Source: Actinomycetes bacterium
GTDB taxonomy: Bacteria > Actinomycetota > Actinomycetes > Actinomycetales > Microbacteriaceae
Length of the DNA: 63,188 bases
Direction of reading: 5' to 3'
Assembly: GCA_023428065.1 (NCBI GenBank)
Contig: JAEYZI010000039.1
Coordinates: 1 to 63,188 of the forward strand
Shown here: in pieces, positions 49,381 through 58,414 of the stretch
Layout: every line of letters starts with the position of its first letter
Position numbering within the stretch: position 1 is the stretch's first letter
The notes under the pieces: model-generated
What the model saw: only the letters and a program-made list of their open reading frames with translations
What the model was told of the DNA's origin: nothing
The model's database searches: none
Translations under genes and position numbers: made by a program

Positions 49381-50795
49381 GCCTCGAGGAACTCGTAGAG
49401 CTCCCGGTCGTCGACGCCGGGGTAGGTGCCCGAGGGCAGCGGGCTGAAGATGTGCGCGTGCACCTTCGCGCTCGTCCACGCCTTGCCGGCCCAGCGCGAC
49501 GCGAGCTCGGACGGCGGACGTCGGCAGCAGCTCGCGTCCGGACAGCGTGACTGCTCGCGTCGCGTCGCCTCCCGACCGCGGAACCACTTCGACTCCGCGA
49601 ACGGCACCCCGATCGCGATCGAGAACTCGGACCCCGTGCCGGTGCCCGTCTGCGCGGACTCGAAGAAGGTGCCCTCGGGTGTGTCGGTGTACTGGTAGAA
49701 CTCCGTCGTGCGGTTGGTGCGCGCGAAGGCCGTGCGCGCGGCCCAGTAGCGGCACACGATCTGGCCCTCGACACCGCCTGTGACGTCCTTCGGCAGGCGC
49801 AGGCCGTCGTTCTCGTAGGCCTTCGCGACCGAGCCGTCGTCGCCCACGCGCAGGAAGTGCACGCGCATGTCGAGGTGGGCGGTCGCGAGGTTGGTGAAGC
49901 GCAGCGCCGCGGCCTCGTGGGTCACGCCGAACGCGTCGCGGAAGTCCTCGATCGCGATGTCGCGGTCGTGCTTGGCCTGCGCGAGGTGGCGCACGGCGTG
50001 CGCGCGCGGCATGAGGCACGCGGCCGCGAAGTAGTTGATCTCGAGGCGCTGCTGCAGGAACTCCGCGTAGTCGCGCGGCGGCTCGTGCTCGAGGAGGCGG
50101 TGGGCGATCGCCTGGAGCGCCATCGAGCGGAGGCCGTGGCCGCCCGGGATCGACGCGGGCGGCAGGTAGATGCGCCCGTTCTCGAGGTCGGTGACCGAGC
50201 GCGCGGAGTGCGGCAGGTCGCCGACGTGCACGAGCTCGAAGCCGAGGCGCTGGGCGATGACGGCGACCTGGCGGTGGGTGACGGCGCCGCCGTCGTAGCC
50301 GACGTCGCGCATGACGCCTTCGGCGAGCTCCTCGATCGAGGCGATGTGGTTGTCGGCCTCGCGCATGCGCGCGCGCAGCTCGGTGTTGGCGCGGCGCGCC
50401 TCCTCGGGGGTCGCGATCTTCTCGCGCGAGCGCCGGTCGAGTTCGCGGTGCAGCCCGACGAGCGTCTCGAGCACCTCGTCGGGCATCGAGCGACCGGGGC
50501 GCAGCGTGGGCAGCCCGAGCTCGCCGTAGAGCGCGCCGGACTGCGCGCGCTCGAGTTCGATCTCGAGCGCCGCACGGGGGGAGGGCGGCGCGTCGTCGAG
50601 GAGGTCGGCCACGGCGACGCCGAGGTGCTCCGCGATCGTCGAGAGGAGAGAGAGGCGCGGCTCCCGCTTGCCGTTCTCCATGAGGCTCAGCTGGCTCGCC
50701 GAGACCCCCACCGCGTCGCCGAGTTCGCCGAGGGTGAGGCCGGCATCCACGCGGAAGTGGCGCATCCGCTGGCCGAGGGTCGAGAGATCGGGCAT
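49362..50795 (-). CDS. RamB-type regulator: XRE HTH plus ImmA/IrrE-like and ScfR C-terminal domains
   Basis: 477 residues. XRE helix-turn-helix (about 7-62: TLGELGDAVGVSASQLSLME), a middle IrrE/ImmA-like segment with MALQAIAHRLLEHEPPRDYA that lacks the full HExxH zinc motif, and a Cys-rich C-terminal domain (CPDASCCRRPP, CRYWAARTAFA) typical of short-chain acyl-CoA-responsive regulators such as RamB. ATG 50795 is chosen because TATCGT lies 6 nt before it on the minus strand. Divergent from pckG-glpX, which are likely targets along with acetate or glyoxylate genes elsewhere. Confidence 0.87.
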   Translation of the reverse strand: MPDLSTLGQRMRHFRVDAGLTLGELGDAVGVSASQLSLMENGKREPRLSLLSTIAEHLGVAVADLLDDAPPSPRAALEIELERAQSGALYGELGLPTLRPGRSMPDEVLETLVGLHRELDRRSREKIATPEEARRANTELRARMREADNHIASIEELAEGVMRDVGYDGGAVTHRQVAVIAQRLGFELVHVGDLPHSARSVTDLENGRIYLPPASIPGGHGLRSMALQAIAHRLLEHEPPRDYAEFLQQRLEINYFAAACLMPRAHAVRHLAQAKHDRDIAIEDFRDAFGVTHEAAALRFTNLATAHLDMRVHFLRVGDDGSVAKAYENDGLRLPKDVTGGVEGQIVCRYWAARTAFARTNRTTEFYQYTDTPEGTFFESAQTGTGTGSEFSIAIGVPFAESKWFRGREATRREQSRCPDASCCRRPPSELASRWAGKAWTSAKVHAHIFSPLPSGTYPGVDDRELYEFLEAHRESD

Positions 50796-50901
50796 GAATG
50801 CACGATATGTCAATTTCGCTCGATCTTTCCAGTTGGGATGGCTGGGTGAGCCAGCGGACGTGCTTCAGAGTGGAATCACGCCGATTCTTGAGGAGGATCT
50901 C

Positions 50902-52740
50902 ATGGCAGCGTCGCCGACACCCGTCGCCCCCATCCGCTCGCTCGACGAGTGGATCACCGAGAACGTCGAGCTCCTGCAGCCCGACCGCGTCGTGTGGATC
51001 GACGGGTCGCGCGCGCAGCTCGACGCGCTGCTGCACGAGATGGTCGACGAGGGACGGCTGCTGCGCCTGAACCCGGAGCACCGGCCCTACAGCTTCCTCG
51101 CGCGCAGCGACCCCGACGACGTCGCGCGCGTCGAGTCGCGCACCTTCATCTGCTCGGAGCGCGAGGACGACGCCGGCCCCACCAACAACTGGCGCGAGCC
51201 CGAGGCGATGCGCGCCGAGCTGCGCGGCCTCTTCGCGGGCGCCATGCGCGGGCGCACGATGTACGTGCTGCCGTTCTCGATGGGGCCCGTCGGCGGCGCC
51301 CTCTCGCGCTACGGCGTGCAGCTCACCGACTCGGCCTACGTCGTCGCATCGATGTCGATCATGACGCGCGTGGGCGACGCCGTGCTCGACCGCATCCGGG
51401 CGGGAGCCCGCTGGGTGGCGGCGCTGCACTCCGTCGGTGCGCCCCTCGAGCCGGGTGCCGAGGACGTCGCGTGGCCCTCGAACCCCGTCAAGTACATCTG
51501 CCACTTCCCCGAGGCGCGCGAGATCATCTCGTTCGGTTCCGCCTACGGCGGCAACGCGATCCTCGCGAAGAAGTCGTTCGCGCTGCGCATCGCATCCGTC
51601 ATGGCGCGCGACGAGGGATGGCTCGCCGAGCACATGCTCCTCCTGCGCGTGACCGACCCCCGCGGCCGCCGCTTCCACATCGCGGCGGCGTTCCCCTCGG
51701 CGTGTGGCAAGACCAACTTCGCGATGCTGCGCTCGAGCCTCCCGGGCTGGACGATCGAGACCCTCGGCGACGACATCGCCTGGCTCGCCCCGGGCTCCGA
51801 CGGGCGACTGCGCGCGATCAACCCGGAGGCGGGCTTCTTCGGCGTCGCGCCGGGAACCGGACCCGACACCAACCCGACCGCCATCGACACGCTCTGGGGC
51901 AATACGATCTTCACGAACGTGGCCCTCCGTCCGGACGGTGACGTCTGGTGGGAGGGACTCACCTCCACCCCGCCCGAGGGCCTCGTCGACTGGCGGGGCG
52001 AGCCGTGGTCCCCCACACACGGCCGCCCCGCCGCTCACCCGAACTCGCGGTTCACGGTCGCCGCGTCGCAGTGCCCGTCGATCGCGCCCGACTGGGACGA
52101 CCCCAACGGCGTTCCGATCGACGCCATCATCTTCGGCGGCCGTCGCGCGACGAACGTTCCGCTCGTCGTCGAGGCGCGCGACTGGGAGCACGGCGTGTTC
52201 CTCGGCGCGACGATCGCCTCGGAGCGCACCGCCGCGGCCGAGGGCGAGCTCGGCGAGCTCCGCCGCGACCCGTTCGCGATGCTGCCGTTCTGCGGCTACA
52301 ACATGGGCGACTACTTCCAGCACTGGCTCGAGGTGGGCCAGCGGCTCCGCCGCACGGGCGGCGTGCCGGCCGTCTACCAGGTCAACTGGTTCCGCAAGGA
52401 CGCCGACGGCACGTGGCTCTGGCCGGGCTTCGGCGAGAACGGACGCGTGCTCGCGTGGATCGTGGAGCGCATCGCCGGCGAGGCCGCGGCGAGCGAGACC
52501 CCGCTCGGCAAGGTGCCCTCCATCGGCGGCATCGACTACCGCGCCGCGGGGGTGAGCGACGACGACTGGCAGGAGCTGTTCCGCATCGACGCGCCCGCCC
52601 TGCTCGCGGAGGCCGCCGACACGGAGGCCTTCCTCGACGGGTTCGGGGATCGTCTGCCGGAGGCCGTGCGCCGCCAGCTCGTCGCCCTCAAGGAGCGCCT
52701 CGGTGCGCCCGCGTCCGCGCGATCGAAGGCCGTCGCGTGA
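50902..52740 (+). CDS. pckG: Phosphoenolpyruvate carboxykinase (GTP)
   Basis: 612 residues from ATG 50902 with AGGAGGA upstream. It converts oxaloacetate to PEP, the first committed step of gluconeogenesis. Seen: SMGPVGGALSRYGVQLTDS, KSFALRIAS with the active-site Lys, GTP P-loop AFPSACGKTNFAML with the reactive Cys, DDIAWL for metal, and FGGRRATNVPLV. The stop overlaps the glpX start (GTGA), which couples the two gluconeogenic enzymes. Confidence 0.97.
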   Translation: MAASPTPVAPIRSLDEWITENVELLQPDRVVWIDGSRAQLDALLHEMVDEGRLLRLNPEHRPYSFLARSDPDDVARVESRTFICSEREDDAGPTNNWREPEAMRAELRGLFAGAMRGRTMYVLPFSMGPVGGALSRYGVQLTDSAYVVASMSIMTRVGDAVLDRIRAGARWVAALHSVGAPLEPGAEDVAWPSNPVKYICHFPEAREIISFGSAYGGNAILAKKSFALRIASVMARDEGWLAEHMLLLRVTDPRGRRFHIAAAFPSACGKTNFAMLRSSLPGWTIETLGDDIAWLAPGSDGRLRAINPEAGFFGVAPGTGPDTNPTAIDTLWGNTIFTNVALRPDGDVWWEGLTSTPPEGLVDWRGEPWSPTHGRPAAHPNSRFTVAASQCPSIAPDWDDPNGVPIDAIIFGGRRATNVPLVVEARDWEHGVFLGATIASERTAAAEGELGELRRDPFAMLPFCGYNMGDYFQHWLEVGQRLRRTGGVPAVYQVNWFRKDADGTWLWPGFGENGRVLAWIVERIAGEAAASETPLGKVPSIGGIDYRAAGVSDDDWQELFRIDAPALLAEAADTEAFLDGFGDRLPEAVRRQLVALKERLGAPASARSKAVA

Positions 52741-53714
52741 GCTTCGTCCTCGGAACCGCCGTCCCTGACCGCAACCTCGCGCTCGAGCTCGTCCGCGCGA
52801 CCGAGGCGGCCGCCATCCGCGCGTCCTCCTTCGTCGGGCTCGGCGACAAGAACGCCGCCGACCGGGCCGCCGTCGACGCCATGCGCGCCTTCCTCGGCAC
52901 GGTCGCCTTCCGCGGCACCGTCGTGATCGGCGAGGGCGAGAAGGACGAGGCGCCCATGCTCTTCAACGGCGAGGTCGTCGGGACCGGCGACGGCCCCGAG
53001 TGCGACATCGCCGTCGACCCCATCGACGGCACCTCGCTCACGGCGGCGGGACGGAACAACGCGATCTCGATGATCGCCGCGTCCGACCGCGGCACGATGC
53101 TCGACGCGTCGAGCGTCTTCTACATGGACAAGATCGTGACGGGGCCCGCCGGCGTCGACATCGTCGACATCCGCCGCCCCATCGGCGACAACCTGCGCGC
53201 GCTCGCGAAGGCGTCGGGCAAGAAGATCAGCGACCTCGCGGTGGGCGTGCTCGACCGGCCCCGGCACGAGGGGCTCGTGGCCGACATCCGCGCCGCGGGC
53301 GCCGGCGTGCGCCTGCTGCTCGACGGCGACGTGGGAGGCGGCATCGCTGCGGCGTCGCTCGAGGGCGACCTCGACATGTGCGTCGGCATCGGGGGGAGCC
53401 CCGAGGGTGTCGCGACGGCGTGCGCCGTCAAGGCGCTCGGCGGCCTCATCCAGGGCCGACTCGTCGCGGGCGACGATGCCGAGCGCGAGCGCGGCGAGGC
53501 GGCCGGTCTCGAGTTCGACCGCGTGTACGAGGCGAACGACCTCGTGCGCGGCGACAACACCTTCTTCGTCGCGACGGGCGTCACCGACGGTGCGCTGCTC
53601 GAGGGCGTGCGCAAGCTCGGCCCCGTGATCCGCACGGAGTCGATCGTCGTGCGCGGTCGCTCGGGCACCGTGCGGCGCATCACGGCGGACTACCGCGCCG
53701 AGCGCTGGGAGTGA
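52737..53714 (+). CDS. glpX: Class II fructose-1,6-bisphosphatase
   Basis: 325 residues from GTG 52737, overlapping the pckG stop by 4 nt. It makes fructose 6-phosphate, the other irreversible step of gluconeogenesis. Seen: GLGDKNAADRAAVDAMRAFL, GEGEKDEAPMLFNGE (metal Glu), CDIAVDPIDGTSLTAAGRNN (the metal DPIDGT motif) and GIGGSPEGVATACAVKALGG. The actinobacterial GlpX is often the only FBPase, but in many relatives it lies near fumarase, not next to pckG. Confidence 0.96.
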   Translation: MSFVLGTAVPDRNLALELVRATEAAAIRASSFVGLGDKNAADRAAVDAMRAFLGTVAFRGTVVIGEGEKDEAPMLFNGEVVGTGDGPECDIAVDPIDGTSLTAAGRNNAISMIAASDRGTMLDASSVFYMDKIVTGPAGVDIVDIRRPIGDNLRALAKASGKKISDLAVGVLDRPRHEGLVADIRAAGAGVRLLLDGDVGGGIAAASLEGDLDMCVGIGGSPEGVATACAVKALGGLIQGRLVAGDDAERERGEAAGLEFDRVYEANDLVRGDNTFFVATGVTDGALLEGVRKLGPVIRTESIVVRGRSGTVRRITADYRAERWE

Positions 53715-53726
53715 GTCGGCACCGGG

Positions 53727-54161
53727 TCAGCGCGCGGCCGCGATGACCCGGTGCAGGGCGCCCCTGAGCGTCTCGAGCTCGGCGAGGTCCATCTCGAGCC
53801 GCGCGATGACGCGCGGGGGGATGGACTCGGCCTGCGCGCGCAGCGCGGCCCCCGCATCCGTCGTCGAGATCTCGAGCACGCGCTCGTCGCTCGTGCTGCG
53901 CCGACGGGCGACGTAGCCGAGCGCCTCGAGCCGCTTGAGCAGCGGCGAGAGGGTCGCCGGGTCGAGCTGCAGCTCGTCGCCGAGCTCGCGCACCGAGCGC
54001 GGGCTGCGCTCCCACAGCGCGAGCATCACGAGGTACTGCGGATGCGTGAGGCCGAGCGGTTCGAGGAGCGGCCGGTAGATCGCGTTGACGCTGCGGGAGG
54101 CGACGGCGAGCGCGAAGCACACCTGGTTCTCGAGCGCGAGCAGATCGGCGGAGTCGGCCAT
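53727..54161 (-). CDS. MarR-family regulator, OhrR-like redox sensor
   Basis: 144 residues from ATG 54161, which follows TACGAT by 6 nt on the minus strand. NQVCFALAVASRSVNAIYRP has the N-terminal Cys found in OhrR, oxidised by organic peroxides, followed by PLGLTHPQYLVMLALWERSP and the winged helix LQLDPATLSPLLKRLEALGY. No ohr peroxidase gene is nearby. The gap to the divergent zinc-ribbon gene holds an inverted repeat between two -10 boxes, so it probably controls itself and that gene. Confidence 0.88.
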   Translation of the reverse strand: MADSADLLALENQVCFALAVASRSVNAIYRPLLEPLGLTHPQYLVMLALWERSPRSVRELGDELQLDPATLSPLLKRLEALGYVARRRSTSDERVLEISTTDAGAALRAQAESIPPRVIARLEMDLAELETLRGALHRVIAAAR

Positions 54162-54167
54162 GCGACC

Positions 54168-54192
54168 ATCGTACGCAAACGATGCGTACACT
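54168..54192. promoter_or_regulatory. Back-to-back leaderless promoters with an inverted-repeat operator
   Basis: -10 of the MarR gene is ATCGTA on the plus strand (54168-54173); -10 of the zinc-ribbon gene is TACACT (54187-54192). Between and across them lies GTACGC-N7-GCGTAC (54171-54189), perfect 6-bp arms, a likely OhrR-type operator that blocks both. Confidence 0.68.
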
Positions 54193-54199
54193 AATGGTT

Positions 54200-54463
54200 A
54201 TGGCACGAACGAATGGCGAGGAGCGCGCGGACGGCTTCAGCCGCGGCAACGACTTCGCCGGCGGCGGCGGGTTCTTCAACCGCCTCAACCGTCGCCTCTT
54301 CCCCTGGCTCGGCCCGCCTCCCCTCGGCCCCTACGACCAGCCTGTGCCCGAGCCCGCGCGCGAGCGCGCGTGCCCCCTGTGCGGCGCACCCATGTCGCAG
54401 CACACCAAGGGCGTGAGCGACGGACGCACTCTGCTCTACTGCCCCGAGGCCGCCGCGAGCTGA
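54200..54463 (+). CDS. Small zinc-ribbon-like protein
   Basis: 87 residues from ATG 54200, which follows TACACT by 7 nt. A basic/Gly-rich N-terminal half (DFAGGGGFFNRLNRRLFPWL) is followed by CPLCGAPMSQH and YCPEAAAS, which could bind zinc through Cys, Cys, His and Cys. Probably under the divergent OhrR-like regulator, so it may be a redox-linked protein. No family recognised. Confidence 0.68.
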   Translation: MARTNGEERADGFSRGNDFAGGGGFFNRLNRRLFPWLGPPPLGPYDQPVPEPARERACPLCGAPMSQHTKGVSDGRTLLYCPEAAAS

Positions 54464-54478
54464 CGCGAGCCGCGCTGC

Positions 54479-55060
54479 TCAGCGCGACGGGACGGGCACG
54501 CGCGGCGGCGCGTTCGCGGCGAGCTGGCTGCGCACGAGCGGCAGTGCGCGTGAGACCGACGTCGCCACCCGCTCCTCGAGATCGTCGGAGCTCACGCGGT
54601 AGTCGGTGAAGTCGCGCTCGTTGGCGAAGATGCCGAGCGGGAGCGTGAGCGCCTGGAAGAAGCCGAAGAGGGGCCGCATCTGGTGCTCCACGAGCAGCGC
54701 GTGCCGATCCGAGCCGCCCGTCGCCGTGAGCACGACGGGCGTGTCGACGAGCGCGTACTGGCCGACGTAGTCGAAGAAGAGCTTGAAGAGGCCCGAGTAG
54801 GTTGCGCGGTAGGCGGGCGAGCCCACGACGAGCACGTCGGCGCTCTCGACGGACTCGAGCGCCTCCTGGGCGGCGGCCCCGAGATTCGGGCGGTATCCGC
54901 CCGCGGCGAGCGAGGGCAGCACGGTCGCGAGCTCGATCACCTCGGCGCGCCCCGCGAGCTCGCCCGCGAAGGCCTCCGTCACGCGTCGCACGAGGGCGGT
55001 CGTGCGCGACGGGTCGGTGGGGCTTCCGCTCACCCCGACGACGCGGATCGTGTCGCTCAT
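54479..55060 (-). CDS. NADPH-dependent FMN reductase (MsuE/SsuE-like)
   Basis: 193 residues. Flavodoxin-like fold with VVGVSGSPTDPSRTTALVRR for FMN phosphate, VVGSPAYRATYSGLFKLFFD with the family SPAYRATYSG motif, and LVDTPVVLTATGGSDRHALL. These enzymes supply reduced FMN to two-component monooxygenases such as alkanesulfonate ones; no such monooxygenase is next to it. Confidence 0.9.
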   Translation of the reverse strand: MSDTIRVVGVSGSPTDPSRTTALVRRVTEAFAGELAGRAEVIELATVLPSLAAGGYRPNLGAAAQEALESVESADVLVVGSPAYRATYSGLFKLFFDYVGQYALVDTPVVLTATGGSDRHALLVEHQMRPLFGFFQALTLPLGIFANERDFTDYRVSSDDLEERVATSVSRALPLVRSQLAANAPPRVPVPSR

Positions 55061-55215
55061 GGGCTCCTCCTCGCGCCGCGGCTGTCACGGCGCCTAGCGA
55101 TCCTGCCACCGGCGCGGGGCGCGAGGGCCGTATGCGACCTGAGGTTGCATTCCATGACTCCGTGTTGCAGGTGGGCACCCGGCGGAGGGTCGGGATGCCC
55201 AGGCAGGATGGGCGC

Positions 55216-55632
55216 ATGATCTCGACGCGTCTCGCCCGTGAGCTGTGCGAGGCGGGACTGGTGTGGACCCCGGCCTCCGGCGACGCCTTCCAGATCTCCG
55301 GGGGCGAGTTCGAGGGCGACGTCTTCACGGTGAGCGACATGACGATCGAGGCCCACCACTACCCGACGGGCTCGGTGCTCGGCTTCAACGGCACGACGGA
55401 GTGGGCGCTTGACTCGGTCGCGCTCGACGACGCCCTCTGGCTGCCGCGTGAAGAGCAGCTGCGCGACCTGCTGCGCGGCGCGTTCCGTTCGCTCGAGCGC
55501 ATCCCCGAGGGGGCCGGCGCGCGCTACCGCGTGACCACCGAGCGCGGGGGCCTCGTCGCGGTCTTCGAGGCGGACGACGCGACCGAGGCGTACGGCGAGG
55601 CGCTCCTCGCCCTCATCCGTTCGCTCGACTGA
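55216..55632 (+). CDS. Hypothetical protein (actinobacterial, sometimes labelled CpaE-like)
   Basis: 138 residues from ATG 55216: RLARELCEAGLVWTPASGDA, FTVSDMTIEAHHYPTGSVLG, DDALWLPREEQLRDLL, and an end with an AYGEALLALIRSLD helix. No enzyme motif and no P-loop, so the automatic CpaE name I recall for similar proteins is not supported. Native codon use. Function unknown. Confidence 0.75.
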   Translation: MISTRLARELCEAGLVWTPASGDAFQISGGEFEGDVFTVSDMTIEAHHYPTGSVLGFNGTTEWALDSVALDDALWLPREEQLRDLLRGAFRSLERIPEGAGARYRVTTERGGLVAVFEADDATEAYGEALLALIRSLD

Positions 55633-55641
55633 CCCGCCGGC

Positions 55642-57015
55642 TCAGCTGGCCGTGGGGTCGCCCCCGCTCGCCGCGACCCGACTCGTCGGGGGCAGCTCGG
55701 GCTCGTCGGCCGGCACGGAGTCGGGCTGGTCGAGGTAGAGCGCCGAGATGCGCCGGTAGGAGCGCGTGAGGAAGGCGAGCGCCGCCGCGAGCACCATGAT
55801 GATCCCCCCGGCGAGGAAGACGAGCGCGATACCGCGGGCCTCGCCCTCGCCGAGCAGCCAGCCCCATGCCTCCTGGCCCGGTCGCGAGTCCATATAGGGG
55901 ATGATGACGAACTCGGCGATCGGGGCGATGAGGAACGCCGTGATGGGCGCCGCCGCCGACTCGAACGCCGCCGCGAAGCCGAAGACCCGTCCCTGGGTCG
56001 CGAACGGCACGACGCGCTGGATGACGGTCTGCTCGGAGGCCTCGATCGCCGGGATGATCATCATGTACAGCCAGATGCCGCCCGCGTAGAGCCACCACCA
56101 TTCGCGGATCGTGAAGAACGCCCCGATGAGGCCCATCACCATGACGAGCAGCAGCATCGTGCGGATCGGGTTGCGCCCGAGGCCGAACTTGGCGATGAAG
56201 AGGCCGCCGACGATGAAGCCCGTCGATGTCACGCCGAGCACGACGCCCCACCATTCGACAGGGAACAGCTCGAGGCCGTAGGGATCCATGAGGGCCATGT
56301 AGATCCCGCCGATGAAGTTGTTGAACGTCGAGAAGATGATGAGGGCGAAGAGCCCCGTCGCCGCCCGCACCGCCGTGATGCTGCCGCGCAGATCGAGCAG
56401 CCCGGTGCGATCCGGGTCACGCACGGGCTCGTCCTCGGGGATGCGCACGAACAGCAGGTGCACGAGCGCGCCGGCCGTGAGCACGATCGAGATGACGAGC
56501 GTCCACCCCATGCCGAGCAGGCCGATGGAGAGCCCGCTGAAGACGCTCGTGACGGTGAAGGCGAGGCCCTGCACGGTGCCGACCATGCCGTTCGCGTTGG
56601 CGTGCCGCTCCTCGGGCACGAGCAGGGTGACGGTCGTCGACAGGGCGATGTTGCGCATGTTCTCGACGACCCCGCCGATGAGGATGATCGTCGAGAAGAA
56701 CCAGAACGCCGGGCCGCCGAGGTCGACGAGCTGCGACTCGGGGTAGAGCAGGTACAGAACACCCGCGATCCCGAAGGCGACGAGGGTCACGATGCTCGCG
56801 AACACCATGACGCGGTGCTTGCGGTGTCGGTCGACGATCGTGCCGAACACCATCGAGAAGAGCGCGAGCAGCAGCATGTACGCACCGCCGATGATGCCGG
56901 TCGCGAGCACCGATTCCGTCTCGAGGTACACCCAGAAGGTCAGGGCGAACCACAGGTAGCTCGTGGTGACGTTGGCGATGCCCGTGTTGACGAGCACCTG
57001 CAGGAAGGTGCGCAT
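55642..57015 (-). CDS. MFS transporter
   Basis: 457 residues with 12 predicted TM helices. MFS loop motif near FGTIVDRHRKHRVMV between TM2 and TM3 (G-x-x-x-D-R-x-G/R-R), YLWFALTFWVYLETESVLAT at the start, and a central loop at about 215-225. It resembles the drug/H+ antiporter and enterobactin exporter-like (MFS_3) group. Substrate unknown. TAACCT lies 6 nt before the ATG on the minus strand. Confidence 0.88.
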   Translation of the reverse strand: MRTFLQVLVNTGIANVTTSYLWFALTFWVYLETESVLATGIIGGAYMLLLALFSMVFGTIVDRHRKHRVMVFASIVTLVAFGIAGVLYLLYPESQLVDLGGPAFWFFSTIILIGGVVENMRNIALSTTVTLLVPEERHANANGMVGTVQGLAFTVTSVFSGLSIGLLGMGWTLVISIVLTAGALVHLLFVRIPEDEPVRDPDRTGLLDLRGSITAVRAATGLFALIIFSTFNNFIGGIYMALMDPYGLELFPVEWWGVVLGVTSTGFIVGGLFIAKFGLGRNPIRTMLLLVMVMGLIGAFFTIREWWWLYAGGIWLYMMIIPAIEASEQTVIQRVVPFATQGRVFGFAAAFESAAAPITAFLIAPIAEFVIIPYMDSRPGQEAWGWLLGEGEARGIALVFLAGGIIMVLAAALAFLTRSYRRISALYLDQPDSVPADEPELPPTSRVAASGGDPTAS

Positions 57016-57074
57016 CGGCCCAGGTTAGTGGGAAACCACCGACATGTGCACAGCGTCAACATCGGGGCGCCGCA

Positions 57075-57965
57075 TCACGCGCTCGGGTCCTCCCCGGATG
57101 CGGTCGTCGCGGCCAGGGCGCCGGAGCGCCGACGCGCGCGGCGCACGAGCAGCACGGCGGCGCCCGCGATCGCGGGCAGGACGAGCCACGGCAGCAGCAC
57201 GCCGAGCCCGACGGCCACCGCCGCCCAGAACCCGACGAACGCGCTCCACCCCGCGACGAGACCCTCCCAGAAGCTCCCCGGCCCCTCGGGGGGCGGGGCG
57301 AGCGCTTCGGAGCGGAGGAAGAGCGTGATGGTCGACAGCGCGATCTGGTCCTCGAGGGTCCGCTGCTCTGCCTCGAGCCTCTCCAGCTCCGCCTGGCGCT
57401 CCGCGATCGCCGACTCGAGCGCGATGAGATCCGCCGTCGTTTCCGCCTCCGCGAGCCACCCCGTGTAGCGCGCGATCGAGGCGCCGAGCGTCGTGATGCG
57501 GCTCTCGAGATCGCGCCGACGCTCGCCGACCGAGACCGTCGAGAAGTCGGTCTCGTCGACCGAGCCGAGCTCGGCCAGACGGTCGCGGACGTCCTCCACG
57601 GCCTCGGCGGGCACGCGCATCGTGAGGGTCGCGCTCCCCGCGTCGCCGTCCCGCGGCGCGAACTCGGTGCGCGCGTCGATGCGCCCGCCCGCCGTGAGCG
57701 CGATCTCGGTCGCGCGCTCGGCGGCGCCCAGGGGGTCCTCGGTCGTGATCGTCACGGTGCCCGTCACGACGAGCGCCCGCTCCTCGGGGGTCGCGGCATC
57801 GCCCGACGCCCCGCCCGACTCGCCCTCGGCGACGGCCTGCGGCGCCTCGCGCGGCGCGCCCCCGCTGTCCGAGGCGCCGGAGAGCCCGGCCGAGCATCCG
57901 CTCAGCGCGATCCCGGCGGCGAGGAGCGCGGCGACGGCGAGAGTCCTGCGAGTGTTCTGCCTCAT
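57075..57965 (-). CDS. DUF4349 lipoprotein
   Basis: 296 residues from ATG 57965, which follows TAGCGT by 7 nt. Signal peptide with lipobox LSGC, a domain (about 60-150) with VVTGTVTITTEDPLGAAERA and LTMRVPAEAVEDVRDRLAEL, a coiled coil (about 165-225: AIAERQAELERLEAEQRTLE), and a C-terminal TM helix (about 245-275). That order is DUF4349. It is therefore held at the membrane at both ends. Function unknown. Confidence 0.87.
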   Translation of the reverse strand: MRQNTRRTLAVAALLAAGIALSGCSAGLSGASDSGGAPREAPQAVAEGESGGASGDAATPEERALVVTGTVTITTEDPLGAAERATEIALTAGGRIDARTEFAPRDGDAGSATLTMRVPAEAVEDVRDRLAELGSVDETDFSTVSVGERRRDLESRITTLGASIARYTGWLAEAETTADLIALESAIAERQAELERLEAEQRTLEDQIALSTITLFLRSEALAPPPEGPGSFWEGLVAGWSAFVGFWAAVAVGLGVLLPWLVLPAIAGAAVLLVRRARRRSGALAATTASGEDPSA

Positions 57966-58176
57966 GGCCGCCACGCTAGGGACCCCCGGCGACGGGCGGT
58001 ACCCAACCTTCATCGGGTTCCGGTCGTCATCCGATCACGGTCTCATCACGGAGCATCCGTCACGGAACGGGCGGGGCGCGGATGTCAAGCCCGTGCCGCG
58101 CGCGGCCGGACGGAGGTTGCATGGAACCACGCGAGCGGCCGGACGGCCCCCGCACCACGGGCCAGAGGAGGACCCC

Positions 58177-58374
58177 ATGGGATTCATGGAGAACGCGAAG
58201 GACGCTGCCGAGGCGACCGGCAAGAAGATCGGCGAGTGGGCCGACGACACCAAGGAGCGGATCGAGGACCGGGTCGAGGAGGCGAAGGCCGATCACGAGG
58301 CCAAGCACGCCGAGCACGAGCGCGACGCCGTGCACGCCAAGAACGAGTACAAGGAGAAGCTGCGCGACAACTGA
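58177..58374 (+). CDS. Small highly charged helical protein
   Basis: 65 residues from ATG 58177 with GAGGAGGA upstream. Nearly all charged and Ala residues in heptad-like order (KKIGEWADDTKERIEDRVEE; HEAKHAEHERDAVHAKNEYK), so one long amphipathic helix. It resembles CsbD/LEA-like stress proteins in composition but lacks a clear family motif. Confidence 0.65.
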   Translation: MGFMENAKDAAEATGKKIGEWADDTKERIEDRVEEAKADHEAKHAEHERDAVHAKNEYKEKLRDN

Positions 58375-58414
58375 CGCGCACCCACGCCACCCCATGCCCC
58401 GCTAGCCTCGGAGC

